Part shown: piece by piece, positions 36,762 through 45,731 of the stretch | Numbering within the stretch: the first letter of the stretch is position 1 | How the letters are laid out: every line of letters starts with the position of its first letter | Origin: Lachnospiraceae bacterium | Lineage (GTDB): Bacteria > Bacillota > Clostridia > Lachnospirales > Lachnospiraceae | Length of the DNA stretch: 64,000 nucleotides | Assembly (NCBI GenBank): GCA_017439675.1 | Contig: JAFSIQ010000039.1 | Location: forward strand, 62,001-126,000 | Reading direction: 5' to 3' | Made by a program: the position numbers and the translations under genes | The notes under the pieces: model-generated | Databases searched by the model: none | The model's input: the letters and a program-made list of their open reading frames with translations, nothing else | What the model was told of the DNA's origin: nothing

Positions 36762-38133
36762 CTTCTTCATATTGAATTCCATTCAAGGCATTCTGCCAAC
36801 GTGTATTCCAATCTAGCATAATATCTTCAAAAGTTTCACCTGATTTACCCCTAGCAGCTTGGATAATTCGTTCTTTTTCTACATCCTCATCCAAATAAAT
36901 ACCAGAAAGTCGATTCAACTCATCGTATTTACCTGCATTGTCTGCTGTGGCAGCATTTATCACTACAAACTCCACGTTTTCAAAATTCTTAAGCACATCT
37001 GGCAAGGCATCTGACTTCTTAATAGAAATCGCACCCTCACTCTTGGCAAATCCCGATTTCTTTAACAGATACGTAATCCATTCCTGTGCCAATTCCTTAT
37101 TCTCACTATTCACATTAATTGCATAACTGTAATCCGCTTCCACAGTAGCATATTGCTGCCCCTCCACATTGTACGGAAACGGCATGAAACTGATATCATC
37201 TGGATTCACATCAGCATTTTGCAATTCATACAAATAATCAGAGCTTAGCATCATGCATCCAATCTCTCCACGGTTCAGCAAGCGGAACTGTTGCTTCTTA
37301 CTCTTTCCATCATTAAATTTCTCGCATAGTTCAAAGCTTACCACATCATAGAGCAACTCATGCACCACATAATTGGGCTTATCTGTCGTAAATGGATCTA
37401 CTTCCGCCACAATTCCATTGTTTCGATAATCCGCATCTGCTGTCACAGCTCCCCACACATTGTTCTGCCACAAATGTAACCATTCACCGTTACCGTAACC
37501 CGTATAATATGGTATCACTTCTGGCTGAGTGTTGTGCACACGTCTGAGCATTCCAAGAAATTCTTCAGATGTGGTAGGAAGTGTAGTAGTTCCCGCCTTC
37601 GCCATAACAATTTCGTTATACGCAACACCATATACATTCATATAGCGAGGCAATCCATAGACCTGTCCATCCACAGCCTTTTCATACAGATATGCTTCTC
37701 TATAGGATTCTGACAACTCCTCCACTGTTCCAATTGGCTCAAAATACTGGGGCAACTGAGAAATCTCCAAGTTCTTTGGAATCAACATCACATCCGCAGC
37801 AGTACCATTTTCCAAACGCTTTGTCACTTCCCTATCATAATTGGCAATCGCCTCAAACCGAATCTCCACGCCTTCATGGTCTGCTTCGAAGGTCGTTTTA
37901 TACTCCTGGTATTTCGTATCCACCAAATGTGCATCCGTAGTCAACACTGTAAGAACAGTAACATCCTCCTCTTCAGTAGTTGCTTCCTCTGTGGTAGCTG
38001 TTTGCTCTGCCACCGGTGCATTCTCTTTATCTGAATTGTTATTATTTTCTTTGTCATTTCCACAGGCAACCATGCCAAAGGCAAAAATCGCAACCATGGA
38101 CACTTCAATCAATCTCTTTCCAAACTTTCTCAT
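36727..38133 (-). CDS. Extracellular solute-binding lipoprotein (ABC transporter type, family 1)
   Basis: A 468-residue lipid-anchored binding protein. The signal peptide ends in FGMVACG (lipobox), followed by an Asn/Glu/Thr-rich linker (residues ~25-55) and a two-lobed periplasmic-binding fold with DVMLIPKN, YGLPRYMNVYGVAYN, YGNGEWLHLW and AQEWITYLLKKSGF, typical of carbohydrate-binding proteins. No permease or ATPase genes adjoin it, so it is an orphan binding component. GGAAGGATGT precedes the ATG. Its last ~12 codons (VGATGFEPATS) are antisense to tRNA-Pro and the TAG stop lies in the anticodon arm, so the native C-terminus has probably been lost or lies just upstream. Confidence 0.88.
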   Translation of the reverse strand: MRKFGKRLIEVSMVAIFAFGMVACGNDKENNNNSDKENAPVAEQTATTEEATTEEEDVTVLTVLTTDAHLVDTKYQEYKTTFEADHEGVEIRFEAIANYDREVTKRLENGTAADVMLIPKNLEISQLPQYFEPIGTVEELSESYREAYLYEKAVDGQVYGLPRYMNVYGVAYNEIVMAKAGTTTLPTTSEEFLGMLRRVHNTQPEVIPYYTGYGNGEWLHLWQNNVWGAVTADADYRNNGIVAEVDPFTTDKPNYVVHELLYDVVSFELCEKFNDGKSKKQQFRLLNRGEIGCMMLSSDYLYELQNADVNPDDISFMPFPYNVEGQQYATVEADYSYAINVNSENKELAQEWITYLLKKSGFAKSEGAISIKKSDALPDVLKNFENVEFVVINAATADNAGKYDELNRLSGIYLDEDVEKERIIQAARGKSGETFEDIMLDWNTRWQNALNGIQYEEVGATGFEPATS

Positions 38134-38224
38134 ACATCCTTCCGCAGATATATCTTCCGCAACACATCTGCATACTCCTTTCCGAAGCCAAGCAACATCA
38201 GCTTATAAATGTCACAAATAGTTA

Positions 38225-38255
38225 GGGGATACCTTACACTATATAAAGTATCCCC
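38225..38255. other. Inverted repeat between the aldolase and solute-binding protein genes
   Basis: GGGGATAC (38225-38232) pairs perfectly with GTATCCCC (38248-38255). It lies 76 bases past the aldolase stop and about 90 bases before the binding-protein start. No T-run follows on the - strand, so it may be an operator or mRNA structure rather than a terminator. Confidence 0.4.
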
Positions 38256-38330
38256 ACCTATACATTCTCATTCATTATCACAAGAATTACATTACATGCA
38301 TCTTCTTGTTGGACTCAACAGCGTAGATTC

Positions 38331-39194
38331 TCACGCCTTACCTACAGAGCCGAACAACTCCATCTTCTCCTTAACAGTAGCCTTGATAGCCTCTGCACCT
38401 GGAGCCAACAACTTACGTGGGTCAAATCCCTTACCCTCTAAGTCCTTACCAGCCTCGATGTACTTACGTGTAGCTTCCTGGAATGCTAACTGGCACTCTG
38501 TGTTAACGTTAATCTTAGCAACACCTAAAGAGATTGCCTTCTTAATCATATCCTCAGGAATACCTGTACCACCGTGTAATACTAATGGCATATCACCTGT
38601 CTTAGCCTGAATAGCATCTAATGTATCAAAGCTTAAACCTTCCCAGTTCTCTGGATACTTACCATGGATGTTACCGATACCAGCAGCAAGCATTGTTACA
38701 CCTAAATCTGCAACCATCTTACACTCATCTGGGTCAGCACACTCGCCCTTACCAACAACACCATCTTCTTCACCACCGATAGAACCAACTTCTGCTTCGA
38801 TAGAAAGACCCTTCTCCTCGCAGATAGCAACTAATTCCTTAGTCTTAGCAATGTTCTCTTCGATTGGGTAGTGAGAACCATCGAACATGATAGAAGAGAA
38901 ACCAGCCTCAATACAGGCTTTAGCACCTTCGTATGAACCATGGTCTAAGTGAAGTGCTACAGGAACTGTGATTCCTAACTCTTCGATCATAGCAGATACC
39001 ATAGCAGATACAGTTTTGTAACCTGTCATATACTTACCAGCACCCTCAGATACACCTAAGATAACTGGGCTCTTTAACTCCTCAGCTGTCAAAAGAATTG
39101 ACTTTGTCCACTCAAGGTTGTTGATGTTGAACTGACCAACCGCATACTTACCAGCTTTTGCTTTTGTTAACATTTCTTTTGCTGAAACTAACAT
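38331..39194 (-). CDS. fba: Class II fructose-1,6-bisphosphate aldolase
   Basis: The zinc-dependent glycolytic aldolase, splitting fructose-1,6-bisphosphate into two triose phosphates. The 287-residue protein has VALHLDHGS near residue 80 (catalytic Asp and zinc His), SIMFDGSHYP, the EAEVGSIGGEEDG loop, GNIHGKYP and PLVLHGGTGIP (zinc His), and NVNTECQLAF. The ATG at 39194 follows GGAGG with 8-base spacing; the longer frame to 39278 is non-coding leader. Codon use is strongly biased, as expected for a highly expressed gene. Confidence 0.95.
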   Translation of the reverse strand: MLVSAKEMLTKAKAGKYAVGQFNINNLEWTKSILLTAEELKSPVILGVSEGAGKYMTGYKTVSAMVSAMIEELGITVPVALHLDHGSYEGAKACIEAGFSSIMFDGSHYPIEENIAKTKELVAICEEKGLSIEAEVGSIGGEEDGVVGKGECADPDECKMVADLGVTMLAAGIGNIHGKYPENWEGLSFDTLDAIQAKTGDMPLVLHGGTGIPEDMIKKAISLGVAKINVNTECQLAFQEATRKYIEAGKDLEGKGFDPRKLLAPGAEAIKATVKEKMELFGSVGKA

Positions 39195-39338
39195 GAATAA
39201 ATCCTCCATTACTCTTTTAATATTATTGTCGAATGAAAACCTTTCATCCGCACACTTGCAACCATTATACTCTATCATCGAAAAAAAAGAAAGTATTATA
39301 TTTCACGAAAAAGCATTTTAAACCGAATAGTTCTATAT

Positions 39339-40337
39339 CTATTTTGCTATATGCTTTTCCCACTCCCATGCATCCTTACACATAGCGTCTAAGTCTTTCT
39401 GTGCCCTCCAGCCGAGCACCTTCTCTGCTTTGGTTGGGTCAGCATAGCACTGTGCAATGTCCCCAGCACGTCTTGGTGCAATCTCATATGGCACTGACAC
39501 ACCATTGACCCTTTCAAACGTCTTTACAATATCCAACACACTGTAACCATTGCCAGTTCCGAGATTCACTATCTCTGCGCCTTTGTGGCTCATAGCATAC
39601 TTCACTGCTGCAATATGCCCCTTTGCAATATCCACCACATGAATGTAATCCCTTACACCTGTTCCGTCCGGTGTGTCATAATCATTACCAAATACATTCA
39701 AATGCGAACGAATACCAGAAGCAACCTGTGTGATGTATGGCATTAAGTTATTCGGCACGCCGTTGGGCTGTTCACCAATCAACGCGGACTTGTGCGCCCC
39801 AATTGGATTGAAGTACCGAAGAATCACCGCCGACATGTCTTTTTCTGCATTACAAACATCTTGAATTATCTGCTCTGACATATACTTCGTCCAACCATAA
39901 GGATTGGTACATCCTGTCGGCATTCCCTCCACTAATGGAACCGTCTCCGGAACCCCATACACCGTAGCAGAGGAGCTGAAAATGAGATTATGCACACCAT
40001 GCTTTTTCATGGCCTCCATCACGGTAATCAAGGTATCCAAATCATTACGATAATACATCAATGGTTTTTCCACCGATTCACCAACCGCCTTGTAACTAGC
40101 AAAATGCAGAACCGCCTCAATATCGTACTTCGAAAACATGGCATCCACCTTACTGACATCGCAGACATCAATTTCTTCCAATGCAGGTCTTTTCCCTGTA
40201 ATCTTCTCAATTGCATCCAACACTTCTGGTTTGCTGTTGTAGAAATTATCTGCTATCAACACTTCGTAGCCTGCTTCAATTAATTCTACCGCCGTGTGGG
40301 AACCAATATATCCCGCACCACCTGTTAATAAAACCAT
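39339..40337 (-). CDS. galE: UDP-glucose 4-epimerase
   Basis: GalE interconverts UDP-glucose and UDP-galactose, using tightly bound NAD. The 332-residue short-chain dehydrogenase-type protein begins VLLTGGAGYIGSHTAVELI (Rossmann GxxGxxG), has SSSATVYG and the catalytic YxxxK (YGWTKYMSE), then RYFNPIGAH and DGTGVRDYIHVVDIA. GGAGG lies 7 bases before the ATG at 40337; a start at 40394 would add a non-family extension. It follows the sugar nucleotidyltransferase gene by about 77 bases. Confidence 0.95.
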   Translation of the reverse strand: MVLLTGGAGYIGSHTAVELIEAGYEVLIADNFYNSKPEVLDAIEKITGKRPALEEIDVCDVSKVDAMFSKYDIEAVLHFASYKAVGESVEKPLMYYRNDLDTLITVMEAMKKHGVHNLIFSSSATVYGVPETVPLVEGMPTGCTNPYGWTKYMSEQIIQDVCNAEKDMSAVILRYFNPIGAHKSALIGEQPNGVPNNLMPYITQVASGIRSHLNVFGNDYDTPDGTGVRDYIHVVDIAKGHIAAVKYAMSHKGAEIVNLGTGNGYSVLDIVKTFERVNGVSVPYEIAPRRAGDIAQCYADPTKAEKVLGWRAQKDLDAMCKDAWEWEKHIAK

Positions 40338-40414
40338 GGTATTTCCTCCGTACTGAATATAAAATACATTAATCAAGTGGACGTAGCGCCGCACCGATTC
40401 CTTCTTTCTCTCAA

Positions 40415-41323
40415 TTACTTTGCCCAGAGGTCTTCACTATATACGCCATCTGCCACAAGTTGCTTAAATGCTGCCACAACGCTATCCTTATCCTCTTGAT
40501 AGGTTACGCCAAACCAACGATCCGGTGTTGACAAAACTTTAATGGTCGATTGACCGGTCTTAATCAATTCATCCATAATAAGTGGCAACAAGAACTCTGC
40601 CTTCAAGTCTTCCGCATCTATATTCTGCAAAAATTCTTCAAACTTATCTTCCAATATGCCTATATATTCTGGTGTCACTCCCCACATATTCATCGAAACC
40701 AAACTGTCATCCGAAAGTGATATTCCCTCATCACAACTATATGTGCCGTCCGCTACTCTTCCTGTGTTATGTGTTTCTACAATACCCATTAGATTCGCAT
40801 CCTCATCCATTTCACAAACACCACGGGTCACAGTTCCATTTTCACTTAAGGTATTCACAAGCTTATATCCTGCCATACAATATTGGTCTGTTGTGTTCTC
40901 ATGCTCTTCTAGGAACTTATACATCTTCACAAATGCTTCCTTACCATAGTAGTCATCTGCATTGATTACTACAAATGGTACATCCAAGATATGACGGCAT
41001 GCAAGCACAGCTTGTCCAGTTCCCCATGGCTTGGTTCTATCCTCCGGACAGGTAAATCCCTCTGGCAAATCATTCTTGTCCTGGAACACATACTCAACAG
41101 GGCATATCTTTTCAATTCTAGAACCGATTACCTCTTTGAATTCTTCTTCAATATCCTTACGGATAATAAAAATCACTCTATTAAACCCTGCCTCTAAGGC
41201 ATCGTGAATGGAATAATCAATAATAATCTCACCCTTTGGACCCACCTTTTGTAGTTGTTTAATTCCTGCACCATAACGGGAACCAATTCCCGCTGCCATA
41301 ATAACTAATGCGATATCCTTCAT
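40415..41323 (-). CDS. Sugar-phosphate nucleotidyltransferase family protein
   Basis: A 302-residue nucleotidyltransferase that should join a sugar phosphate to a nucleotide. The signature IMAAGIGSRYGAGIKQLQ and PKGEIIIDYSIHDAL gives the nucleotide-binding loop; PWGTGQAVL and FVVINADDYYG carry the metal-binding aspartates. Its position before galE suggests it supplies or uses UDP-hexoses, possibly by an alternative galactose route, but the sugar is not determined. It differs from classical GalU. The ATG at 41323 follows AAGGAG; an upstream TTG was rejected. Confidence 0.82.
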   Translation of the reverse strand: MKDIALVIMAAGIGSRYGAGIKQLQKVGPKGEIIIDYSIHDALEAGFNRVIFIIRKDIEEEFKEVIGSRIEKICPVEYVFQDKNDLPEGFTCPEDRTKPWGTGQAVLACRHILDVPFVVINADDYYGKEAFVKMYKFLEEHENTTDQYCMAGYKLVNTLSENGTVTRGVCEMDEDANLMGIVETHNTGRVADGTYSCDEGISLSDDSLVSMNMWGVTPEYIGILEDKFEEFLQNIDAEDLKAEFLLPLIMDELIKTGQSTIKVLSTPDRWFGVTYQEDKDSVVAAFKQLVADGVYSEDLWAK

Positions 41324-41459
41324 CTGCAATCTCCTTCTCTATTCCAAACTACTCTGCGACAAAATCATAATCTAGCAAACATATATTTAAGAATACGTTG
41401 ATTATAACAAAAAAAAAGATATATGACAAATTATAACGAATCCCTATCCTTCTTCCATA

Positions 41460-42239
41460 TTAAGCAGATAAGTCATGTAACTTGACTTCCTTTACAATTT
41501 CCCTATCCATGCCAAATCTGACTACATCCTTACTAGATGAACTACACACAGACACACAATATTCTCTCTCTATGAAAAAGGTTCCAAAGTTGAGGGCTCC
41601 CACTGTTGCCTTCGACATACAGACAGCACCTATTTTCACATCTCGCTGTATCAGAAATGAATTCAGCGGTATCCTCATTCCTTCACCCACACATTTAATA
41701 TAAGCTTCCTTCATGGTCCAATATTCCAAAAAGCACTTCTTCCGTTCCTCTTCTGTATCAAGGGACATTATATCCTCACACTCCGTCTCACAAAAGCAGC
41801 GTTTCACTAAAGCCTCATAACCCTTCGTCTTATACTCTACATCAACCCCTACCGGACTATCACTTATAGCAAGAACCACGTAATCTCCTGAGTGAGACAA
41901 ATTAAAATGCACTGTTCTAATCTTTTCTTTCCACTCGTCTGGTTGCTTCAAATCACCATTCCACCCCAAAATTTCACTGCTTTTTAAAATTCTCTCCACA
42001 TCCAACTCCGGTTTGCCCCATTGGTTATACTTATAATGCAATTGTTCTACAGGTATTCCGGTTTCCTTTGATAACATGTATTGTAAAAACGCTCCGGTGT
42101 ATAAGCGTTTTTTCTTAATCCCTTCTCGTTTCACCTTATCAACGGAATCCTTTCGCTCCTGTGGCAATATATCATATAAAGCAAGTGACTGCTCTTTCGA
42201 GCAGTCACCATCTAACTTCATATAGAAGATACGTATCAT
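41460..42239 (-). CDS. 4'-phosphopantetheinyl transferase (Sfp type)
   Basis: A 259-residue enzyme that moves the 4'-phosphopantetheine arm of CoA onto a carrier-protein serine. All Sfp-family motifs are visible: QWGKPEL (motif 1), HFNLSHSGDYVVLA, VGVDVEYK (metal Asp and Glu) and FLEYWTMKEAYIKCVGEG (catalytic E/K). Sfp-type enzymes usually serve secondary-metabolite carriers, whereas AcpS serves fatty-acid ACP. Its ATG lies 1 base after the stop of the preceding gene, so translation is coupled; the likely client is the carrier protein two genes upstream. Confidence 0.92.
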   Translation of the reverse strand: MIRIFYMKLDGDCSKEQSLALYDILPQERKDSVDKVKREGIKKKRLYTGAFLQYMLSKETGIPVEQLHYKYNQWGKPELDVERILKSSEILGWNGDLKQPDEWKEKIRTVHFNLSHSGDYVVLAISDSPVGVDVEYKTKGYEALVKRCFCETECEDIMSLDTEEERKKCFLEYWTMKEAYIKCVGEGMRIPLNSFLIQRDVKIGAVCMSKATVGALNFGTFFIEREYCVSVCSSSSKDVVRFGMDREIVKEVKLHDLSA

Positions 42240-42240
42240 A

Positions 42241-43287
42241 TTAAAGTGCTTCTACAACCTTGCTAAGAACAGCAACCTCTGTCTCCTTAGCACTATCCAA
42301 ATAGGAAGCAATACGAACACCGTCTTCAATCTCACCCGTTACAGAAATACGAACCAAAAGGTTGCGCGCTGTAAGCATATCATCTACAACCTCTGCATAC
42401 TTATCCAACATATTCTGGTCAAATGGAATCACTTCATTCGCCATTAAGTACTTCAAGCGGTCATACATCAATACCTTATGGTCATATGCAATATGTAATG
42501 CACGAATATCAAAGTCTGGCTCCTCAGCGTGTAACTGCTTGTCAACTCTCTTCTTCAATGCTTCATACACATTCACACCAAATACAGTGTCGTCAAAACG
42601 GTTACGCATCATACGGAAGTGACTCTTAGTATCTTCTGCATTCAAATACTCTTCTAATGTTCTCTTAATTAAAACTGCATCGATATCATAGTATCTGTTA
42701 TCCACATTCTTCTGAATAACATAAAGTCCACGAGTACCCTTATAGTCATCCTTGAATACGTGATCTTCACCTGCAGAAAGAACATCAAATCCACGCTTCA
42801 CGTCATCAAACTTAACCGTTGTGTATGCGTACTTATCCTTAAATGTAAAGTCACCTACGTAAAATACTTCCTCTTCCATGTTGTAACCATAGATAAACAA
42901 CTCATGAGAGAACTTAAAGTCTACGCTTGCATTACAAATCATTCTAGCCTCATCAAATGCACCATATACATATCCGCCAAGGTCGATTGTCTTAACGATA
43001 AATGCAATTACATCTCCACAATATGCTTCAATCTGTGGCTTGGTAATCAACGAGAAAATAAGATATGGACATTCCTTCAATGCACTACTACCCGGCATCA
43101 TATCACACAACAAAATCTCATCTCCACTGGTATACTCTGGAATCTCATAACAACGCAACTGAATATAGTTACTGTAAATCCATCTCTTTGCGTTCTCATC
43201 ATCTCCTAAGATTGAAAATAATGTTGCATGCCACTGCCATGATGTAATAGCAGGATACTTAACTGGTAAAACTACTTTATTAGCCAT
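42241..43287 (-). CDS. Unassigned protein of an ACP/PPTase operon (possibly BtrH-like)
   Basis: A 348-residue soluble protein with no function I can assign. The middle (VDNRYYDIDAVLIKRTLEEY, FGVNVYEALKKRV, DIRALHIAYDHKVLMYDRLK) resembles, from memory, uncharacterised proteins encoded near NRPS or carrier-protein genes and described as BtrH-N-terminal-like; BtrH transfers an acyl group from a carrier protein. The Cys-His pair expected near the start of a BtrH-like domain is not obvious (the segment reads SWQWHATLF), so catalysis is doubtful. AAGGAGG precedes the ATG. It lies 18 bases after the carrier-protein gene and couples to the PPTase gene. Confidence 0.55.
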   Translation of the reverse strand: MANKVVLPVKYPAITSWQWHATLFSILGDDENAKRWIYSNYIQLRCYEIPEYTSGDEILLCDMMPGSSALKECPYLIFSLITKPQIEAYCGDVIAFIVKTIDLGGYVYGAFDEARMICNASVDFKFSHELFIYGYNMEEEVFYVGDFTFKDKYAYTTVKFDDVKRGFDVLSAGEDHVFKDDYKGTRGLYVIQKNVDNRYYDIDAVLIKRTLEEYLNAEDTKSHFRMMRNRFDDTVFGVNVYEALKKRVDKQLHAEEPDFDIRALHIAYDHKVLMYDRLKYLMANEVIPFDQNMLDKYAEVVDDMLTARNLLVRISVTGEIEDGVRIASYLDSAKETEVAVLSKVVEAL

Positions 43288-43305
43288 AATTCTTACTCCT
43301 CCTTA

Positions 43306-43557
43306 TTACTGTAACTTCTTCTCGATGGTGTCAATCACATCATCAAAGTTCTCGTACTTGTTAAGTGCCAACTCTCTGTCATCAAACTTAACATCAAATG
43401 CTGCTTCCGCATCAACAATCATCTTGATTAATGATACAGAATCCACCCCATAATCATCTGCCAAAGAAGCAGTTGTATCTACTGCAGAAGCTTCTACATC
43501 TGGCAACTCTTCTTCGATAATTTCTAATAGTTTGTCTTTGATCTGGTTCTTGTCCAT
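43306..43557 (-). CDS. Discrete acyl/peptidyl carrier protein
   Basis: An 83-residue, acidic, four-helix carrier protein. The phosphopantetheine attachment site is Ser40 in DDYGVDSVSLIKM. It differs from fatty-acid AcpP, whose motif is normally DSLDxVE, so it is more likely to belong to a dedicated pathway. TGGAGG precedes the ATG at 43557; the ORF start at 43572 was rejected because it lies upstream of this ribosome site. First gene of the operon with the unassigned protein and the PPTase. No adenylation, ketosynthase or condensation enzyme is present within this window. Confidence 0.88.
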   Translation of the reverse strand: MDKNQIKDKLLEIIEEELPDVEASAVDTTASLADDYGVDSVSLIKMIVDAEAAFDVKFDDRELALNKYENFDDVIDTIEKKLQ

Positions 43558-43631
43558 TCTTGTAACCTCCATAAATAATCTGATACTCTATATTTTAATA
43601 CGAATACTTCTAATGTTCAACTAAAATATTT

Positions 43632-44540
43632 CTAAAGTAACCGATATTTCCGAAACGAAATCACCGTAAAGGTTACCACTAACACAGAAAAAATAAATAC
43701 TCCCAGATATCCATATCTCCAGTGAAGCTCTGGCATATACTGAAAATTCATTCCATACCACCCAACAATTAATGTCAACGGAAGAAAAATGGTAGTAATC
43801 ACCGTAAAGAATTTCATTGTGTTATTCAGAGTGTAATCTAGCATCGCATCATGAGTTTCCCGAAGCTGCACCGTATATTCCTTCAAATGACGCACATTAT
43901 CACTCAATCTTCGCACCCTGTCCGTAAAGGTCGCAAACCTTCTCACACCTTCACGGACAAACATGTGATTTTCATTATCCTTTAATACTTCACCAATATC
44001 AATGAGCTGCTCGTAATAGTTCCATATATACATAAGCTCTTTCTTCCACCGGAGAATGTCATTGATAAAGCTTGGATTGATACGTTCACTTAACATCTGA
44101 TCCTCTAACAAACTCATGTGAAATTCCATATTTTCCAAAATTTTTCTATCCTCCACAATAAGCTTATCCAAAAAGTGATACAAAAACCCCTCTGGCATTG
44201 TAGACTTCAATCCCTGTGCCTGTGTGTCATAACGCTTCACCACTGTCTCAAATATGTTTCGAATCCTCTCATTTTCATCTTTCACTGAAACAATCAGACA
44301 CAATTCCGGTTGCAAAAAAAGTGCAATCCTGTCCTTCTCACCAAATACATCCCGCAAATAAATAATATCCAACACCACAAATATTAAATCATCAGAAACA
44401 TGAATGTCGCTCCGAAAATTATAAAGGTTCCCCAAACACTCCTCCACGGTGTGTTCAGGAAACCCATACATAACATAATCATTTTTCAATTCTTCGTAGG
44501 CTACAAATCCAATTCTACCCTTTTTCAACTCATAATACAT
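43632..44540 (-). CDS. corA: CorA-family divalent cation transporter
   Basis: A 302-residue Mg2+/Co2+ channel-type transporter, pentameric in the family. A large N-terminal cytoplasmic domain with a long helix (residues ~120-235) leads to two C-terminal membrane helices. The selectivity motif is YGMNF between them, preceded by TTIFLPLTLIVGW. The family's usual second residue pattern after GMN (F-x-x-MPE) is present (MNFQYMPEL). AGGAG precedes the ATG. It is a single gene between the carrier-protein operon and the DUF1002 gene. No M-box was found upstream. Confidence 0.9.
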   Translation of the reverse strand: MYYELKKGRIGFVAYEELKNDYVMYGFPEHTVEECLGNLYNFRSDIHVSDDLIFVVLDIIYLRDVFGEKDRIALFLQPELCLIVSVKDENERIRNIFETVVKRYDTQAQGLKSTMPEGFLYHFLDKLIVEDRKILENMEFHMSLLEDQMLSERINPSFINDILRWKKELMYIWNYYEQLIDIGEVLKDNENHMFVREGVRRFATFTDRVRRLSDNVRHLKEYTVQLRETHDAMLDYTLNNTMKFFTVITTIFLPLTLIVGWYGMNFQYMPELHWRYGYLGVFIFSVLVVTFTVISFRKYRLL

Positions 44541-44671
44541 AGCAAACTCCTATCCGTCTTGTATCAGACTCTCATTTCTATGTAGTATGTGCAAAATTGT
44601 GTTAATTTTTTCAACCAAGGTATTGAACTCTTTTTTCGATTAGTCCACTGGTACTCTAGCTCTTAAGCCTC

Positions 44672-45580
44672 TTACTCTTCAAATAGGCTATTGAAGAATT
44701 CGGTAATAGCATCAATAATCTTCTGGAAAAAATTCTTTGCCTGTTCCTTGTCAATACCCATCTCTTCTAGCTTATCAAACATCTCACCGGCCTGTTCCTT
44801 CATGCTCTCAAAATCCAAATCCAACTCGCTAATCTTCTTCATCAAAGAGATAATCGTGTCAATCTCCTGTTCTGTCAGAGTAAGTCCAAGCTGCGCGGCA
44901 CCCTCTTCAATCACGGCACGGATAGATTGCTCATCATCCAATCCCTCTTCTACTACCTTTGCCTTAACAAAAGCAATCAATTCTTCAATCTGCTCCGAAT
45001 CAAGATTCTCCGCCATCTGGCTTGTTACAACCAACTCGTTCACCGCTGTATCCATACTTTCGGCAGAGATTTCCTCTCCGGTAAGCTCAGCATATGCCTT
45101 CATAGCACCAACCAACGCTGCAGTTCCCGTAATTTCAAATGGTCCCGCCACAATCACATCTGCGTTTTCAATGCCAGCTGTAATCAATGCATTGGTATAC
45201 ATACCCTCTGTGCAGTATGAAATATTCTTTGTCTCTACGTTGATACCATCACCATCTTCTCCCACTACAACAATAACAGAAGAAAGGGCACGGCTTCCGA
45301 TTACACTTGCATCTAAGTAATCACCAAGATATGTATGTTCATCCTCATTGGTAATCTCACCTACTGTATAGTTCTCCAAATCCTCCTCAGCAATACCGAG
45401 CAAATCCATTACAGTAGCCTTTTCTGTATCGTTCAAATCTGCACCAAAGGACACATACACATCTTCTGGATTGGCATCCGTCACTGCATCTGCCTTCGCC
45501 GTAATTCCCGCTACCGGCAGGGTTAATATCATAGTAGCTGCAAGCACCACCGCGGTCATCTTCTTATATAATCGTCTCAT
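44672..45580 (-). CDS. Exported DUF1002 family protein
   Basis: A 302-residue secreted protein of unknown role, with relatives in many Firmicutes. A signal peptide (AVVLAATMILTLPVAG, cleavage near TAKADA) is followed by an alpha/beta domain including VYVSFGADLNDTEKATVMDL and VIVVVGEDGDGINVETKNIS, and an acidic helical C-terminal part. It has no membrane anchor after cleavage. The ATG at 45580 lies 8 bases after GGAGG; the ATG two codons earlier is too close to it. Single gene; nothing nearby suggests its function. Confidence 0.82.
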   Translation of the reverse strand: MRRLYKKMTAVVLAATMILTLPVAGITAKADAVTDANPEDVYVSFGADLNDTEKATVMDLLGIAEEDLENYTVGEITNEDEHTYLGDYLDASVIGSRALSSVIVVVGEDGDGINVETKNISYCTEGMYTNALITAGIENADVIVAGPFEITGTAALVGAMKAYAELTGEEISAESMDTAVNELVVTSQMAENLDSEQIEELIAFVKAKVVEEGLDDEQSIRAVIEEGAAQLGLTLTEQEIDTIISLMKKISELDLDFESMKEQAGEMFDKLEEMGIDKEQAKNFFQKIIDAITEFFNSLFEE

Positions 45581-45731
45581 ACTCATATCCTCCTTTTACT
45601 CCCAATGTTACCGACACACTCAATCTGTGTTTCGCATCTTCTAACATTATCTCACTCTAGATTCCTTGCTATCATACCACCCCGGATAGATGGAGTCAAA
45701 TTAAATATTGATTACAAATTTATTAAGATTT

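Noticed and set aside
44541..44671. Mg2+ riboswitch (M-box) before corA
   Set aside because: The upstream region is too short and lacks the expected stems.
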